A stretch of DNA of 64,000 bases from the NCBI RefSeq assembly GCF_030684895.1, contig NZ_JAUXXP010000041.1, positions 1-64,000 on the forward strand, in the 5' to 3' direction. Below the pieces are notes generated by a model. The model saw nothing but the letters and a program-made list of their open reading frames with translations, was not told the origin of the DNA and made no database searches. The position numbers and the translations under genes are program-made. This document shows, in pieces, positions 48,302-57,467 of the stretch (positions are counted from its first letter, which is position 1; every line of letters starts with the position of its first letter). The stretch comes from Pseudomonas sp. (GTDB lineage: Bacteria; Pseudomonadota; Gammaproteobacteria; Pseudomonadales; Pseudomonadaceae).

Positions 48302-49436
48302 ACAGATTCTGACCAACGCGCGGATCGTCACCGCCGAGCAGGAGTTTGTCGGCACCCTGGTGCTGCGCGATGGCCTGATTGCCCAGGTGGAAGAGGGCGT
48401 CAGCGGCTTGCCCCAGGCGCAGAACTTGAGCGGTGATTACCTGCTGCCCGGCCTGGTCGAGTTGCACACCGACAACCTGGAAAAATACATGAGCCCACGG
48501 CCGGGGGTGGATTGGCCATCGGCCTCGGCGGTGCTGACCCACGATGCGCAGATCGCCTCGGCGGGCATCACCACGGTGTTCGATGCCCTGGCGATTGGCG
48601 ACGTCAACCCGCGCGGCAAGCGCATGCAGCAACTGCCGGCGATGCTCGAAGCGATTGCTTCAGCGGCCGCGGCCGGGCATATGCGCGCCGATCACCGCCT
48701 GCACCTGCGTTGCGAGGTTTGCCACCCGGAGACCCTCGCGGTGTTTCGCGATCTGGTCGAGCACCCGCTGGTGCAACTGGTCTCGGTGATGGATCACGCG
48801 CCGGGCCAGCGCCAGTTCGCCAAGGAAGACAAATACCGCGAGTACTACATGGGCAAGTACCACCTCAGCGAAGCGGAGATGGATGCCTTTATCGTCGAGC
48901 AGGTGGACAACTCACGGCAGTACAGCGACCGCCAGCGCCGCAGCATTGTTGCCGACTGCCAGGCTCGTGGTATTTCCGTGGCCAGCCATGACGACGCGAC
49001 CCAGGCCCATGTGCAGGAGTCGGCGAGCTTTGGCATGTCCATCGCCGAATTCCCCACCACCCTTGAGGCGGCCAAGGCCAGCCACGAACTGGGCCTGAAG
49101 GTGCTGATGGGCGCGCCGAATATCGTTCGCGGTGGTTCGCACTCGGGCAATATCGCCGCCGCCGAACTGGCCCAACACGGTGTGCTGGATATCCTCTCCA
49201 GCGACTACTACCCGGCTAGCCTGCTGCAGGCCGCTTTGCTGCTGGCCGGGCAGGATAACGGCTATGATCTGCCGCGAGCGATTGCCACCGTCAGCCGCGT
49301 GCCGGCACAGGCGGCGGGGCTGCATGATCGCGGCGAAATCCGCGTCGGCCTGCGTGCCGACCTGGTGCAGGCACAGGTGCACGGGGGCCAGGCGGTGATC
49401 CAGCAAGTCTGGCGACAAGCGAAAAGGGTGTTCTGA
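48291..49436 (+). CDS. phnM: Alpha-D-ribose 1-methylphosphonate 5-triphosphate diphosphatase PhnM
   Basis: PhnM removes pyrophosphate from the triphosphate intermediate. The 381-residue amidohydrolase has ELHTDNLEKYMSPRPG with metal ligands, SHDDATQAHVQES and LSSDYYPASLLQAA. The ATG at 48291 has AGGAG seven bases upstream; the ATG at 48285 is too close to that site. It overlaps phnL by 11 bp and phnN by 1 bp. Confidence 0.95.
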   Translation: MPVEQILTNARIVTAEQEFVGTLVLRDGLIAQVEEGVSGLPQAQNLSGDYLLPGLVELHTDNLEKYMSPRPGVDWPSASAVLTHDAQIASAGITTVFDALAIGDVNPRGKRMQQLPAMLEAIASAAAAGHMRADHRLHLRCEVCHPETLAVFRDLVEHPLVQLVSVMDHAPGQRQFAKEDKYREYYMGKYHLSEAEMDAFIVEQVDNSRQYSDRQRRSIVADCQARGISVASHDDATQAHVQESASFGMSIAEFPTTLEAAKASHELGLKVLMGAPNIVRGGSHSGNIAAAELAQHGVLDILSSDYYPASLLQAALLLAGQDNGYDLPRAIATVSRVPAQAAGLHDRGEIRVGLRADLVQAQVHGGQAVIQQVWRQAKRVF

Positions 49437-50044
49437 TGAGCGGCCGGTTGATCTATCTGATGGGGCCTTCGGGCTCGGGCAAGGACAGCCTGTTGAATGC
49501 CGCGCGCGCGCGCCTGGCCGAACGAAATTGTGTGATCGCCCGGCGGGTCATTACCCGCTCGGCGGAAGCGGTGGGCGAGGACGCCATCGGCGTGTCGCCT
49601 GCCGAGTTCGACCAGCAGGAAGCCGCCGGCGCTTTTGCCCTGAGCTGGCGCGCCAATGGCCTGGCCTATGGCATCCCACGGCAGATCGATGACTGGCTGG
49701 CGGCGGCGCAGGATGTGCTGGTCAACGGTTCGCGCGGCTATCTGCCCAGGGCGCGCGAGCGTTATCCCGAACTGCTGGCGATTCTGCTGCAGGTGGATGA
49801 AGCGGCCTTGCGTCAGCGCTTGCAAGCGCGCGGCCGGGAAAGCGCCGAGCAGATCGAGGCGCGCTTGGCGCGCAGCCGCGAACTGCAACCGCACGCTGCT
49901 TGCTCCCCTCTCCCGCTTGCGGGAGAGGGGCCGGGGGAGAGGGCCGAGGTCGAGCCGCAATACCTGCTCAATAACTCCGGCCCGCTCGAACAGACCGTCA
50001 CCCAGTTGCTGCAGCTGCTTAGCGATACGCGCACATGCGCCTGA
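49436..50044 (+). CDS. phnN: Ribose 1,5-bisphosphokinase PhnN with a repeat-derived insert
   Basis: PhnN phosphorylates ribose 1,5-bisphosphate to PRPP. The 202-residue P-loop kinase has MGPSGSGKDSL, RRVITRSAEAVGEDAIGVSP and the lid region around RQRLQARGRESAEQIEARLAR. Between residues about 156 and 170 the codons come from a complete 39-bp CCCTCTCCC repeat (49905-49943), giving SPLPLAGEGPGERA. This explains the length, 17 residues over the E. coli protein as I recall it. The insert lies after the lid region, so activity may survive. Confidence 0.93.
   Translation: MSGRLIYLMGPSGSGKDSLLNAARARLAERNCVIARRVITRSAEAVGEDAIGVSPAEFDQQEAAGAFALSWRANGLAYGIPRQIDDWLAAAQDVLVNGSRGYLPRARERYPELLAILLQVDEAALRQRLQARGRESAEQIEARLARSRELQPHAACSPLPLAGEGPGERAEVEPQYLLNNSGPLEQTVTQLLQLLSDTRTCA
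49905..49943 (+). repeat. CCCTCTCCC-type repeat inside phnN (copy 4)
   Basis: This 39-bp copy differs from 47436-47474 only near the hairpin loop (GCTTGC in place of GCATGC). Its length is a multiple of three and it has no stop in the phnN frame. Confidence 0.95.
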
Positions 50045-50799
50045 CCCTGCTCGGCACCGGCGATGCGCGGCAGGTGCCGGTATACAACTGCAGCTGCGTG
50101 GCCTGCGATAGCGCACGGGTAAATCCTGCGCGGCGGCGTGGGCCGTGTTGCGCCTTGATCGAATATGGTACGCAGCGCTGGTTGATCGACTCGGGCCTGA
50201 CCGATCTGTGCGAGCGCTTTCCACCCCATAGCCTGAGCGGCATTCTGCAAACCCATTACCACGCCGATCACGCCCAGGGCTTGCTGCACCTGCGCTGGGG
50301 CCAGGGGCTGATTATTCCGGTGCATGGCCCGGATGATCCGGAAGGCTTGGCCGATCTGTACAAACACCCTGGCATTCTCGATTTCAGCCAGCCGTTTGCT
50401 GCTTTCGAGCAACGGCAGTTGGGCGAGTTAAGCGTTACGGCGCTGCCGCTCAATCACTCCAAGCTGACCTTCGGCTATCTCTTGGAAGGCCCTGCGGTAA
50501 ACGGAGAGCGGCGACGTATTGCCTACCTCACCGATACCCTCGGCGTGCCGGACGCCAGTGCCGAGGTCCTGCGCCAGCAGCCGCTGGATCTGCTGGTGCT
50601 GGACTGCTCCACCGCGCCGCAACCCATCGCCCCGCGCAATCACAACGACCTGACCCGCGCGCTGGAAGTGGCCTTGCAGTTGCAGCCCAGAGAAACCGTG
50701 CTGACCCATATCGGCCACAGCTTCGACGCCTGGCTGCTGGAACACCCCGATGCCTTGCCTGCGGGGGTTAGCCTGGCCTTTGATGGGCGAGTGTTATGA
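50035..50799 (+). CDS. phnP: Phosphoribosyl 1,2-cyclic phosphate phosphodiesterase PhnP
   Basis: PhnP opens the cyclic ribose phosphate released by PhnJ. The 254-residue metallo-beta-lactamase-fold protein has the metal motif THYHADHAQG, an N-terminal Cys pair (YNCSCVAC) that may bind structural zinc, LLVLDCST and LTHIGHSFD. It overlaps phnN by 10 bp and ends the phn operon. Confidence 0.94.
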   Translation: MRLTLLGTGDARQVPVYNCSCVACDSARVNPARRRGPCCALIEYGTQRWLIDSGLTDLCERFPPHSLSGILQTHYHADHAQGLLHLRWGQGLIIPVHGPDDPEGLADLYKHPGILDFSQPFAAFEQRQLGELSVTALPLNHSKLTFGYLLEGPAVNGERRRIAYLTDTLGVPDASAEVLRQQPLDLLVLDCSTAPQPIAPRNHNDLTRALEVALQLQPRETVLTHIGHSFDAWLLEHPDALPAGVSLAFDGRVL

Positions 50800-50974
50800 G
50801 CAGGTTGTCAGCGTTCGTAGGGTCATAAGGCAAAAAGATGGACAAGCTGCGCGTTGTCCACCCTACGAATGGCCACCACAACGTAGGGAGGCCTTTAATC
50901 CAGCCCGTAGCCCGGATGCAATCCGGGGAATTGTGCCACCCATGCCCCGGATTTCATCCGGGCTACAACACTGC
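50800..50974. repeat. Repeat tract after phnP
   Basis: A partial GTAGGGT...ACCCTAC palindrome (about 50818-50866) is followed by a GTAGCCCGGAT...ATCCGGGCTAC palindrome (50907-50966), the same type as at 27449. There is no gene and no clear T-tailed terminator. Confidence 0.75.
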
Positions 50975-51442
50975 TCAATCCAACGGTAATTCAGTGGTGC
51001 GTTTAACTTCGCTCATGGCGATATGCGAGTGCGCTTCGTGCACATGCGGGCGTTGCAGCAGGTGGTCGCGCAGAAAACGTTCGTAGCTGGCGATGTCCTT
51101 GGCCACCACCTTGAGCAGGTAATCCGAGCCGCCGGCCATGGTGAAGCACTCCAGCACCTCGGGGTAACCGACCACCGCCTGCTCGAATTCTTCCAGGTTG
51201 CTGCGCCCGTGCGCCGAGAGTTTGATATCGACAAACACGGTGATGCTGAAGCCCAGTTGCTTGTGGCTGAGCAGGGCAACCTTGCGCTCGATAATGCCTT
51301 CTTCCTGCATGCGGTGAATCCGCCGCCAGCAGGGCGATTGTGACAATTCCACCTTCTCAGCGATCTCGGCGGCGGAGAGGTCGGCGTTGTGTTGCAGCAG
51401 GCGGAGAATCTTGCGGTCGATGGGGCTGAGTTTTTCTTGCAT
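50975..51442 (-). CDS. Lrp/AsnC-family transcriptional regulator
   Basis: The 155-residue protein has an N-terminal HTH (LSPIDRKILRLLQHNADLSA, VELSQSPCWRRIHRMQEEG) and a C-terminal RAM/AsnC ligand domain (YPEVLECFTMAGGSDYLLKVVAKD). It is divergent from the oxidoreductase-dehydrogenase genes and probably controls them in response to an amino acid, as BkdR does for branched-chain keto-acid genes; the ligand is not visible. Confidence 0.92.
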   Translation of the reverse strand: MQEKLSPIDRKILRLLQHNADLSAAEIAEKVELSQSPCWRRIHRMQEEGIIERKVALLSHKQLGFSITVFVDIKLSAHGRSNLEEFEQAVVGYPEVLECFTMAGGSDYLLKVVAKDIASYERFLRDHLLQRPHVHEAHSHIAMSEVKRTTELPLD

Positions 51443-51643
51443 GACTGTTCCGAATTTTTTGTTCTTGTTGGATTAATCATGCGCAGTATCTGCAAAACGG
51501 CCAGCAAAAAGAAATAAAAAAGCCGCGCGCTCCGTTCATATTCTTGGCCATACGCCTTGTGTGGTGATCCCGCACTAGGCTTAACAAGGGTGGCATTAAC
51601 CGTTGCCAACCCAGCTCTCGATAAAAATAACAGGAGCACCACC
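51443..51643. promoter_or_regulatory. Divergent promoter region of the Lrp gene and the oxidoreductase
   Basis: This 201-bp stretch has AT-rich parts (51450-51480, 51500-51525), as is usual for Lrp-type sites. No single operator can be fixed by eye. Confidence 0.45.
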
Positions 51644-54600
51644 ATGTCTCTGGCCGAAATCCGCCTGGATGACAAGTACCGCCTTGCTACCGGTCACCTC
51701 TACCTGACCGGCACCCAGGCGCTGACCCGCCTGCCCATGCTGCAGAAGCAACGCGACGCAGCTCATGGCCTGAATACCGCGTGCTTTATTTCCGGCTACC
51801 GTGGCTCGCCGCTGGGCAACCTCGACAAGAGCCTGTGGGACGCCAAGCAGTACCTCAAAGAGAATCACATCCACTTCCAGCCGGGCGTCAACGAAGAGTT
51901 GGCCGCCACCTCGGTGTGGGGTAGCCAGCAGACCAGTCTGTTCCCCGGTGCGCGCTACGACGGCGTGTTCGCCATGTGGTACGGCAAGGGCCCGGGCGTG
52001 GACCGTTGCGGTGATGTGTTCAAGCACGGCAACTCGGCCGGCGTTTCCGAGCATGGCGGCGTGCTGCTGCTGGCCGGCGACGACCATGGCTGCAAATCCT
52101 CCAGCATCGCCAACCAGAGCGAGCATGCGTTTATCGCCGCCTCGATCCCGGTGCTCAACCCGGCCAACGTTCAGGAAATTCTCGATTACGGCATCATCGG
52201 CTGGGAGCTGTCGCGCTACAGCGGTTGCTGGGTGGCGCTGAAAACCATCGCGGAAAACGTCGATTCTTCCGCCGTGGTGGATGTTGATCCGCTACGCATG
52301 CAGGTGAAGATTCCCGAGGACTTCCAGCTGCCAGAAGACGGCGTGTATATCCGCTGGCCGGACCCGCCCCTGGCCCAGGAAGCGCGCCTTAACACCTACA
52401 AAATCTACGCAGCCCGCGCCTTTGCGCTGGCCAACAACCTCAACCAGATCAAGCTCGATTCGCCCAACCCGCGCCTGGGCATTATCACCACCGGCAAGTC
52501 CTACCTCGACGTGCGCCAGGCTCTGGATGACCTCGGCCTGGATGAAGCGCTGTGCGCCCAGGTGGGCCTGCGTGTGCTCAAGGTCGGCATGAGCTGGCCG
52601 CTGGAACCGGTATCGGTGCATGAGTTCGCCGAGGGCCTGGACGAGATTCTGGTGGTCGAGGAAAAACGCAGCATCATCGAAGACCAGCTCACCGGTCAGC
52701 TGTACAACTGGCCCGTGGGCAAGCGCCCTGTGGTGGTTGGCGAGTTCGACGAGGCCGGCCATTCGCTGCTGCCTAATCTCTCCGAACTAACCCCAGCGAT
52801 GATCGCCCGCGCCATCGCCAAGCGCCTCGCGCCGATCTACAGCAGCCCACAGATTGAAGAGCGCCTGGCCTTTCTCGCGGCCAAGGAAGCCTCGCTGGCC
52901 GCGCCCAAGCACACCACTGTGCGCACCCCGCATTTCTGCTCCGGTTGCCCGCACAACACCTCGACCAAACTGCCGGAAGGCAGCCGCGCACAGGGCGGTA
53001 TCGGTTGCCACTACATGACCCAGTGGATGGACCGCAACACCGACACCTTTACCCAGATGGGTGGCGAGGGCGCGACCTGGATCGGCCAGGCGCCGTTTAC
53101 CGACACACCGCATATCTTCCAGAACCTCGGTGACGGCACCTACTTCCACTCTGGCCAGCTGGCCCTGCGTGCGTCCGTGGCTGCCGGGGTGAATATCACC
53201 TACAAGATTCTCTACAACGACGCCGTGGCCATGACCGGCGGCCAGCCCATCGACGGCGAACTGCGCGTCGACCAACTGAGCCAGCAGGTGTACGCCGAAG
53301 GCGTGAAACGCATCGCCCTGGTTACCGACGAGCCGGACAAGTACCCAACCCGCAATACCTTCGCGCCCATCGTGACGTTCCACCATCGGCGTGATCTGGA
53401 TGCCGTGCAGCGCGAGTTGCGCGAGTTCCAGGGCTGTTCGGTGATCATCTATGACCAGACCTGCGCCACCGAGAAACGCCGTCGGCGCAAGCGCGGCAAG
53501 CTGGTCGATCCGCAGAAGCGCGCCTTTATCAACCCGGCCGTGTGCGAGGGTTGTGGCGATTGCAGTGTCAAATCCAACTGCCTCTCAGTGCTGCCGCTGG
53601 AAACCGAACTGGGGCGCAAGCGCGAGATCGATCAGAACTCCTGCAACAAGGATTTCAGCTGCGTTGAAGGCTTCTGCCCAAGCTTTGTTACCGTGCACGG
53701 CGGCAGCCTGCGCAAACCGGAAGCCGTGGGCTTGAGCGCGCTGTTTATCGCCCTGCCAGAACCCAAGCAGCCGACTCTGGAGCGGCCGTGGAATATTCTG
53801 CTGCCGGGTGTCGGCGGCAGCGGTGTAACCACCGTCGGCGCGTTGCTCGGCATGGCTGCGCATATCGAAGGCAAGGGCTGCAGCGTGCTCGATCAGGCTG
53901 GCCTGGCGCAGAAGTTCGGCCCGGTGATCACCCATATCCGCGTTGCCGCCAAGCAGGACGACATTTTCGCCGTGCGCATCGCCGCCGGGGAGACCGACTT
54001 GCTGCTCGGTTGCGATCTGGTGGTGTCGGCGAGCGAAGAAGCCCTGGCCAAGCTGAATGACAAGATCGCCCATGCGGTGGTCAACAGCCATGAAGCGGCC
54101 ACCGCCGAATTCACCCGCAACCCCGATGCCCAGGTACCTGGCGCGGCCATGCGTGAGGCGCTGATTGAGGCGGTCGGCGCGAGCAAAACCCACTTTGTCG
54201 ATGCCATCCGGCTGGCCACGCGCCTGCTCGGCGACAGCATCGCCACCAACCTGTTTATGCTCGGTTTCGCTTACCAGAAGGGCCTGGTACCGGTGTCCGC
54301 CGAAGCCATCAACAAGGCCATCGAGCTTAACGGCGTGGCCGTGAAGCTCAATCAACAGGCATTTCTCTGGGGACGGCGTGCGGCCCATGATGCGGTTGCC
54401 GTGGAACGTCTGGCCAAGCCGGAAGTGATCGAAGCACCGCATTGCCAGACCCTGGAAGACATCATCGCGGACCGAGTGGTGCGCCTGACTGCCTACCAGA
54501 ACGCCGCCTACGCCGAGCGCTACCGCGAACAGGTGGCGCGGGTGCAGCAGGTCGACAAGAGCGCTGACCAAGCCCTGAGCAAGGCCGTGGCGCGTTACTA

Positions 54601-55111
54601 CTTCAAACTGCTGGCCTACAAGGACGAGTACGAAGTGGCGCGGCTGTACAGCGACGGCAGCTTTATCCGCCAGCTGGAGGCGCAGTTCAGTGGCGATTAC
54701 CGCCTGGAATTCCACCTGGCACCGTCCTGGCTGAGTAAGCCGGATGCCAGCACCGGCGAGCCGCGTAAGCGTCAGTTCGGCGCCTGGATGCTCAAGGCTT
54801 TTGGCGTACTGGCCAAGTTCAAGTTTCTGCGCGGTACGCCGCTGGATCTGTTCGGCTACAGCGCCGAGCGCAAGCTGGAGCTGGACCTGATCGACGACTA
54901 CGAGCAGAACCTGGAGTACCTGCTCAAGGAACTCAACGCCGACAACTACCGCACCGCGCTGGCCCTGGCCGAGTTGCCGGAGCAGATCCGCGGCTATGGC
55001 CACGTCAAGGAACGCAGCCTGGCCAAGGTGCGCGAGCAGAGCGCTCAGCTCAAGGCGCGCATGCTGGTCAGCGAGATTCAGGCCGTGCAGCTGTTCGAGC
55101 CGGCAGCCTAA
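51644..55111 (+). CDS. Fused indolepyruvate/2-oxoacid:ferredoxin oxidoreductase
   Basis: The 1155-residue protein joins all catalytic parts in one chain. N-terminal pyrimidine/core domains (GYRGSPLGNLDKSLWDAK, NEELAATSVWGSQQ) are followed by a TPP domain (FCSGCPHNTSTKLPEGSRA, GEGATWIGQAPF), a Cys cluster that should hold Fe-S (CEGCGDCSVKSNC, later SCNKDFSC and FCPSF), and a C-terminal gamma domain (LLPGVGGSGVTTVGALLGMA). Such enzymes decarboxylate aryl- or branched-chain 2-oxoacids to acyl-CoA. The start at 51644 has CAGGAG upstream; earlier codons lack homology. It is in line with leucine dehydrogenase. Confidence 0.92.
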   Translation: MSLAEIRLDDKYRLATGHLYLTGTQALTRLPMLQKQRDAAHGLNTACFISGYRGSPLGNLDKSLWDAKQYLKENHIHFQPGVNEELAATSVWGSQQTSLFPGARYDGVFAMWYGKGPGVDRCGDVFKHGNSAGVSEHGGVLLLAGDDHGCKSSSIANQSEHAFIAASIPVLNPANVQEILDYGIIGWELSRYSGCWVALKTIAENVDSSAVVDVDPLRMQVKIPEDFQLPEDGVYIRWPDPPLAQEARLNTYKIYAARAFALANNLNQIKLDSPNPRLGIITTGKSYLDVRQALDDLGLDEALCAQVGLRVLKVGMSWPLEPVSVHEFAEGLDEILVVEEKRSIIEDQLTGQLYNWPVGKRPVVVGEFDEAGHSLLPNLSELTPAMIARAIAKRLAPIYSSPQIEERLAFLAAKEASLAAPKHTTVRTPHFCSGCPHNTSTKLPEGSRAQGGIGCHYMTQWMDRNTDTFTQMGGEGATWIGQAPFTDTPHIFQNLGDGTYFHSGQLALRASVAAGVNITYKILYNDAVAMTGGQPIDGELRVDQLSQQVYAEGVKRIALVTDEPDKYPTRNTFAPIVTFHHRRDLDAVQRELREFQGCSVIIYDQTCATEKRRRRKRGKLVDPQKRAFINPAVCEGCGDCSVKSNCLSVLPLETELGRKREIDQNSCNKDFSCVEGFCPSFVTVHGGSLRKPEAVGLSALFIALPEPKQPTLERPWNILLPGVGGSGVTTVGALLGMAAHIEGKGCSVLDQAGLAQKFGPVITHIRVAAKQDDIFAVRIAAGETDLLLGCDLVVSASEEALAKLNDKIAHAVVNSHEAATAEFTRNPDAQVPGAAMREALIEAVGASKTHFVDAIRLATRLLGDSIATNLFMLGFAYQKGLVPVSAEAINKAIELNGVAVKLNQQAFLWGRRAAHDAVAVERLAKPEVIEAPHCQTLEDIIADRVVRLTAYQNAAYAERYREQVARVQQVDKSADQALSKAVARYYFKLLAYKDEYEVARLYSDGSFIRQLEAQFSGDYRLEFHLAPSWLSKPDASTGEPRKRQFGAWMLKAFGVLAKFKFLRGTPLDLFGYSAERKLELDLIDDYEQNLEYLLKELNADNYRTALALAELPEQIRGYGHVKERSLAKVREQSAQLKARMLVSEIQAVQLFEPAA

Positions 55112-55117
55112 AAACCG

Positions 55118-55204
55118 CCCTCTCCCCAACCCTCTCCCGCAGGCGGGAGAGGGAGCCAATGCACCCCTCGCCCATTTATGGGAGAGGGGCCGGGGGAGAG
55201 GGGG
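55118..55204. repeat. Inverted pair of CCCTCTCCC-type repeats (copies 5 and 6)
   Basis: Copies 55118-55153 and 55164-55204 are in opposite orientation, filling the gap between the oxidoreductase and leucine dehydrogenase genes, as in the phnK-phnL gap. Confidence 0.85.
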
Positions 55205-55240
55205 CTTTAACCAAACAACAAGAACAATCAAGGAACTCCC

Positions 55241-56293
55241 ATGTCCGTGTTTTCCCATATCGATTTCGACCACCACGAACAGGTGGTCTACGGCCACGAC
55301 AAGGCCAGCGGCCTGCGGGCGATTATCGCCATTCACAACAGCAACCTCGGCCCGGCCCTCGGCGGTTGCCGCATGTGGCCCTACGCCAATGACGATGAAG
55401 CGCTGCGCGATGTGCTGCGCCTGTCGCGCGGCATGACCTACAAATCGGCTCTGGCCAATCTGCCGCTGGGTGGCGGTAAGGCGGTGATCATCGGCGACCC
55501 GCATACCGGCAAGAGCGCGGCGCTGTTCCAGGCCATGGGCGATTTTGTCGACAGCCTCGGCGGCCGCTATATCACCGCCGCCGACTCCGGCACCGGCGTT
55601 GCGGAAATGCAGATCATGGCCGAACGCACGCGCCACGTATCCGGCGCCGAGCTGCGTGAGGCCTTCGCCGGCGGCACGCGCAATGGCGACCCGTCTCCGT
55701 CCACCGCTTACGGGGTGTTTATCGGCATCCAGGCCGCAGTCAAACACCGCCTGGGCCGTGATGACCTGTACGGCTTGAAAGTCGCGATTCAAGGGGTAGG
55801 GCAGGTGGGCTTCGACCTGGCGCGCCAGCTGAAAGCCGCCGGTGCCGAGCTGTGGGTTACCGATATCGTCGAGGCCAATGTGCGTCGCGCGGTCGAGCAG
55901 TTGGGCGCAACCGCCGTTACCCAGCAGGCGATTTTCGGCCTGGATGTCGATGTATTCGCGCCCTGCGCCATGGGCGGCATTATCAACCAGCAAACCCTGG
56001 AAGCCCTGCGCGCGCCGATTATCGCCGGGGCCGCCAATAACCAGCTGGCCGATGCCAGCCTGGCGGAAACCCTGCGCCGCAACGAGTGCCTGTATGCGCC
56101 GGACTACGCGATCAATGCCGGCGGCATTATCGATGTTTGCTACGAGCGCACCGGCGGCAGCGCCGCACAGCTCAAGGCACATATCGAAGGCATCGGCGCG
56201 ACCCTGGAACAGATCTTCCAGCGCGCCGATGCGTCGAGCAAAACCACCGTAGAAATCGCTGATCAATTAGCCGAAGAGCGCTTCGGCCGTTAA
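55241..56293 (+). CDS. ldh: Leucine/valine/phenylalanine dehydrogenase family protein
   Basis: This NAD-dependent amino acid dehydrogenase of the Glu/Leu/Phe/Val family interconverts branched-chain amino acids and 2-oxoacids. The 350 residues include LGGCRMWPY, the catalytic lysines in [29 protein letters not shown] and the Rossmann segment [15 protein letters not shown]. With the oxidoreductase upstream it would turn amino acids into 2-oxoacids and then acyl-CoA, which fits the Lrp-type regulator nearby. Leucine preference is from family knowledge. Confidence 0.92.
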   Translation: MSVFSHIDFDHHEQVVYGHDKASGLRAIIAIHNSNLGPALGGCRMWPYANDDEALRDVLRLSRGMTYKSALANLPLGGGKAVIIGDPHTGKSAALFQAMGDFVDSLGGRYITAADSGTGVAEMQIMAERTRHVSGAELREAFAGGTRNGDPSPSTAYGVFIGIQAAVKHRLGRDDLYGLKVAIQGVGQVGFDLARQLKAAGAELWVTDIVEANVRRAVEQLGATAVTQQAIFGLDVDVFAPCAMGGIINQQTLEALRAPIIAGAANNQLADASLAETLRRNECLYAPDYAINAGGIIDVCYERTGGSAAQLKAHIEGIGATLEQIFQRADASSKTTVEIADQLAEERFGR

Positions 56294-56339
56294 AAACGCC
56301 TGACTGTTGTCCGCCCTACTGGCACGTTTTACAAAACCT

Positions 56340-56543
56340 GTAGGAGCGGGCTTGCCCGCGATGTTCTTCCGGTGCCCTCGATTCGCGGGCAAGCCTCCTA
56401 CGGGTTGTCGTTGTGGGGTGGATGACGTTGTTTTCATCCACCACCGTGGCGCAGTTGGTGGATGGGTGAAGCGTCATCCACCCTACGGTTCTTGCCCGCG
56501 ACGCTGGTCGCGGGTAAACAACTAGGCGTCCCCCCGCTCCTAC
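56340..56543. repeat. Mixed repeat tract: REP pairs around a GGTGGATG palindrome
   Basis: 56340-56401 is a REP doublet (GTAGGAGCGGGCTTGCCCGC and a shortened inverse). 56418-56485 is the GTGGATG...CATCCACCCTAC type. 56493-56543 has broken REP arms. The tract separates ldh from the convergent GNAT gene. Confidence 0.8.
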
Positions 56544-56562
56544 AAAAGCCTCTCACAGCGTC

Positions 56563-57042
56563 TTAATCCAACATCAACGCCAAGCTAATCCCATGCGGCT
56601 TAAACCCCAGGTTGGCATAAAAGGCATGGGCCGCTTCACGGCTCTGGCTGCTGGACAGCGCGACCTTGTAACAGCCCCAGGCGCGGGCGCGTTCGATGGC
56701 TTTACCCATCAGCGTCTGGCCAATCCCCAGGCCGCGCGCCTCAGTATCTACCACCACATCTTCAAGAATCGCCGAGCGGGCGAAGTTATGCGCCAGATGC
56801 TCGATCAGGTTGACCGTGCAGGTGCCGAGCAACTTGCCGTCACGCTCGGCCACCAGTACCACGCGGCTCACCGGCAGCTCGCTCAGGCGTAAAGCCAGCA
56901 GCTTGGCATCGGCACGCGGCTCATCGGGCGCGAGCTGCTGCAGCAAGGCAGCCAGGGCAGCAGCATCGTTAACGCTGACCGCACGCAGGTGAAAATCGGC
57001 AAAAGGCGAATCCGGCAGATGATGCGAAGCAGCAGGGCGCAT
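56563..57042 (-). CDS. GNAT-family N-acetyltransferase
   Basis: The 159-residue protein has the acetyl-CoA loop motif ARGLGIGQTLMGKAIERAR, the beta-4 segment AILEDVVVDTE and a C-terminal SSQSREAAHAFYANLGF, which are classic GNAT motifs A and B. The N-terminus bears a small extra segment (MRPAASHHLPDSPFADFHL). It is alone between repeats and tRNA-Arg. The substrate is unknown. Confidence 0.88.
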   Translation of the reverse strand: MRPAASHHLPDSPFADFHLRAVSVNDAAALAALLQQLAPDEPRADAKLLALRLSELPVSRVVLVAERDGKLLGTCTVNLIEHLAHNFARSAILEDVVVDTEARGLGIGQTLMGKAIERARAWGCYKVALSSSQSREAAHAFYANLGFKPHGISLALMLD

Positions 57043-57176
57043 GGCGATCTCCTCTCCTTATGACAGCCGGTTGGCAGTCAGTTGGCAGTATGGCGCCGAG
57101 ATGATGGCAGCGGCATGACAAACGCCTCCGGTCTCGCTAAGATGCCGCCCGCTGGTGGCCCGTCTATCCAGCCTCG

Positions 57177-57251
57177 GTTCCCATAGTTCAATGGATAGAA
57201 TAAGCCCCTCCTAAGGGCTAGATACTGGTTCGAATCCAGTTGGGAACGCCA
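57177..57251 (+). tRNA. tRNA-Arg (anticodon CCT)
   Basis: This 75-nt gene has CCA encoded, acceptor GTTCCCA/TGGGAAC, anticodon arm GCCCC-TCCTAAG-region with CCT, and T loop GTTCGAATC. It reads the rare AGG codon. It stands just left of the Fic island but is not the repeat used by it. Confidence 0.94.
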
Positions 57252-57467
57252 TCTACTGCAGTCCGTCAGGGTTGTTTCAAATGCCTGGCGGCATGCTCGC
57301 GCTACTCAGCGCTTACGTCGTTTATCCCCGAAAGCAAAAAACTGAAATCGGATGATTTCAGGGCTTTGGATGCTGCGATTTGGAGCGGGGTATGGACGAT
57401 GAACTATTTGTTTCTGCCTGAGTTATCCCGCGAGCCTGGTTATTCCCCTTGTGCGTTAAAGGTGTCA
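57252..57467. other. tRNA-Arg downstream region with the left att-like repeat
   Basis: The 216 bp hold a hairpin CTGAAATC-GGAT-GATTTCAG (57344-57363) and the 17-bp att-like repeat at 57373-57389. A short open frame across it overlaps the tRNA gene and is not credible. Confidence 0.6.
57373..57389. repeat. Left copy of a 17-bp direct repeat of the tRNA-Gly 3' end (att-like)
   Basis: CTGCGATTTGGAGCGGG is identical to 59331-59347, where it spans the CCA end and acceptor of tRNA-Gly(CCC). The preceding 45 bp are also similar in both places (AAAGCAAAAA, a hairpin, GGCTTT). Confidence 0.75.

Noticed and set aside
53585..56266. 893-codon minus-strand frame across the oxidoreductase and ldh genes
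   Set aside because: It runs antisense through two well-supported genes and the repeat pair between them; it is a codon-bias artefact.
57177..57251. tRNA-Arg(CCU) as the integration site of the Fic island
   Set aside because: No duplicate of its 3' end is found on the far side; the 17-bp repeat belongs to tRNA-Gly.
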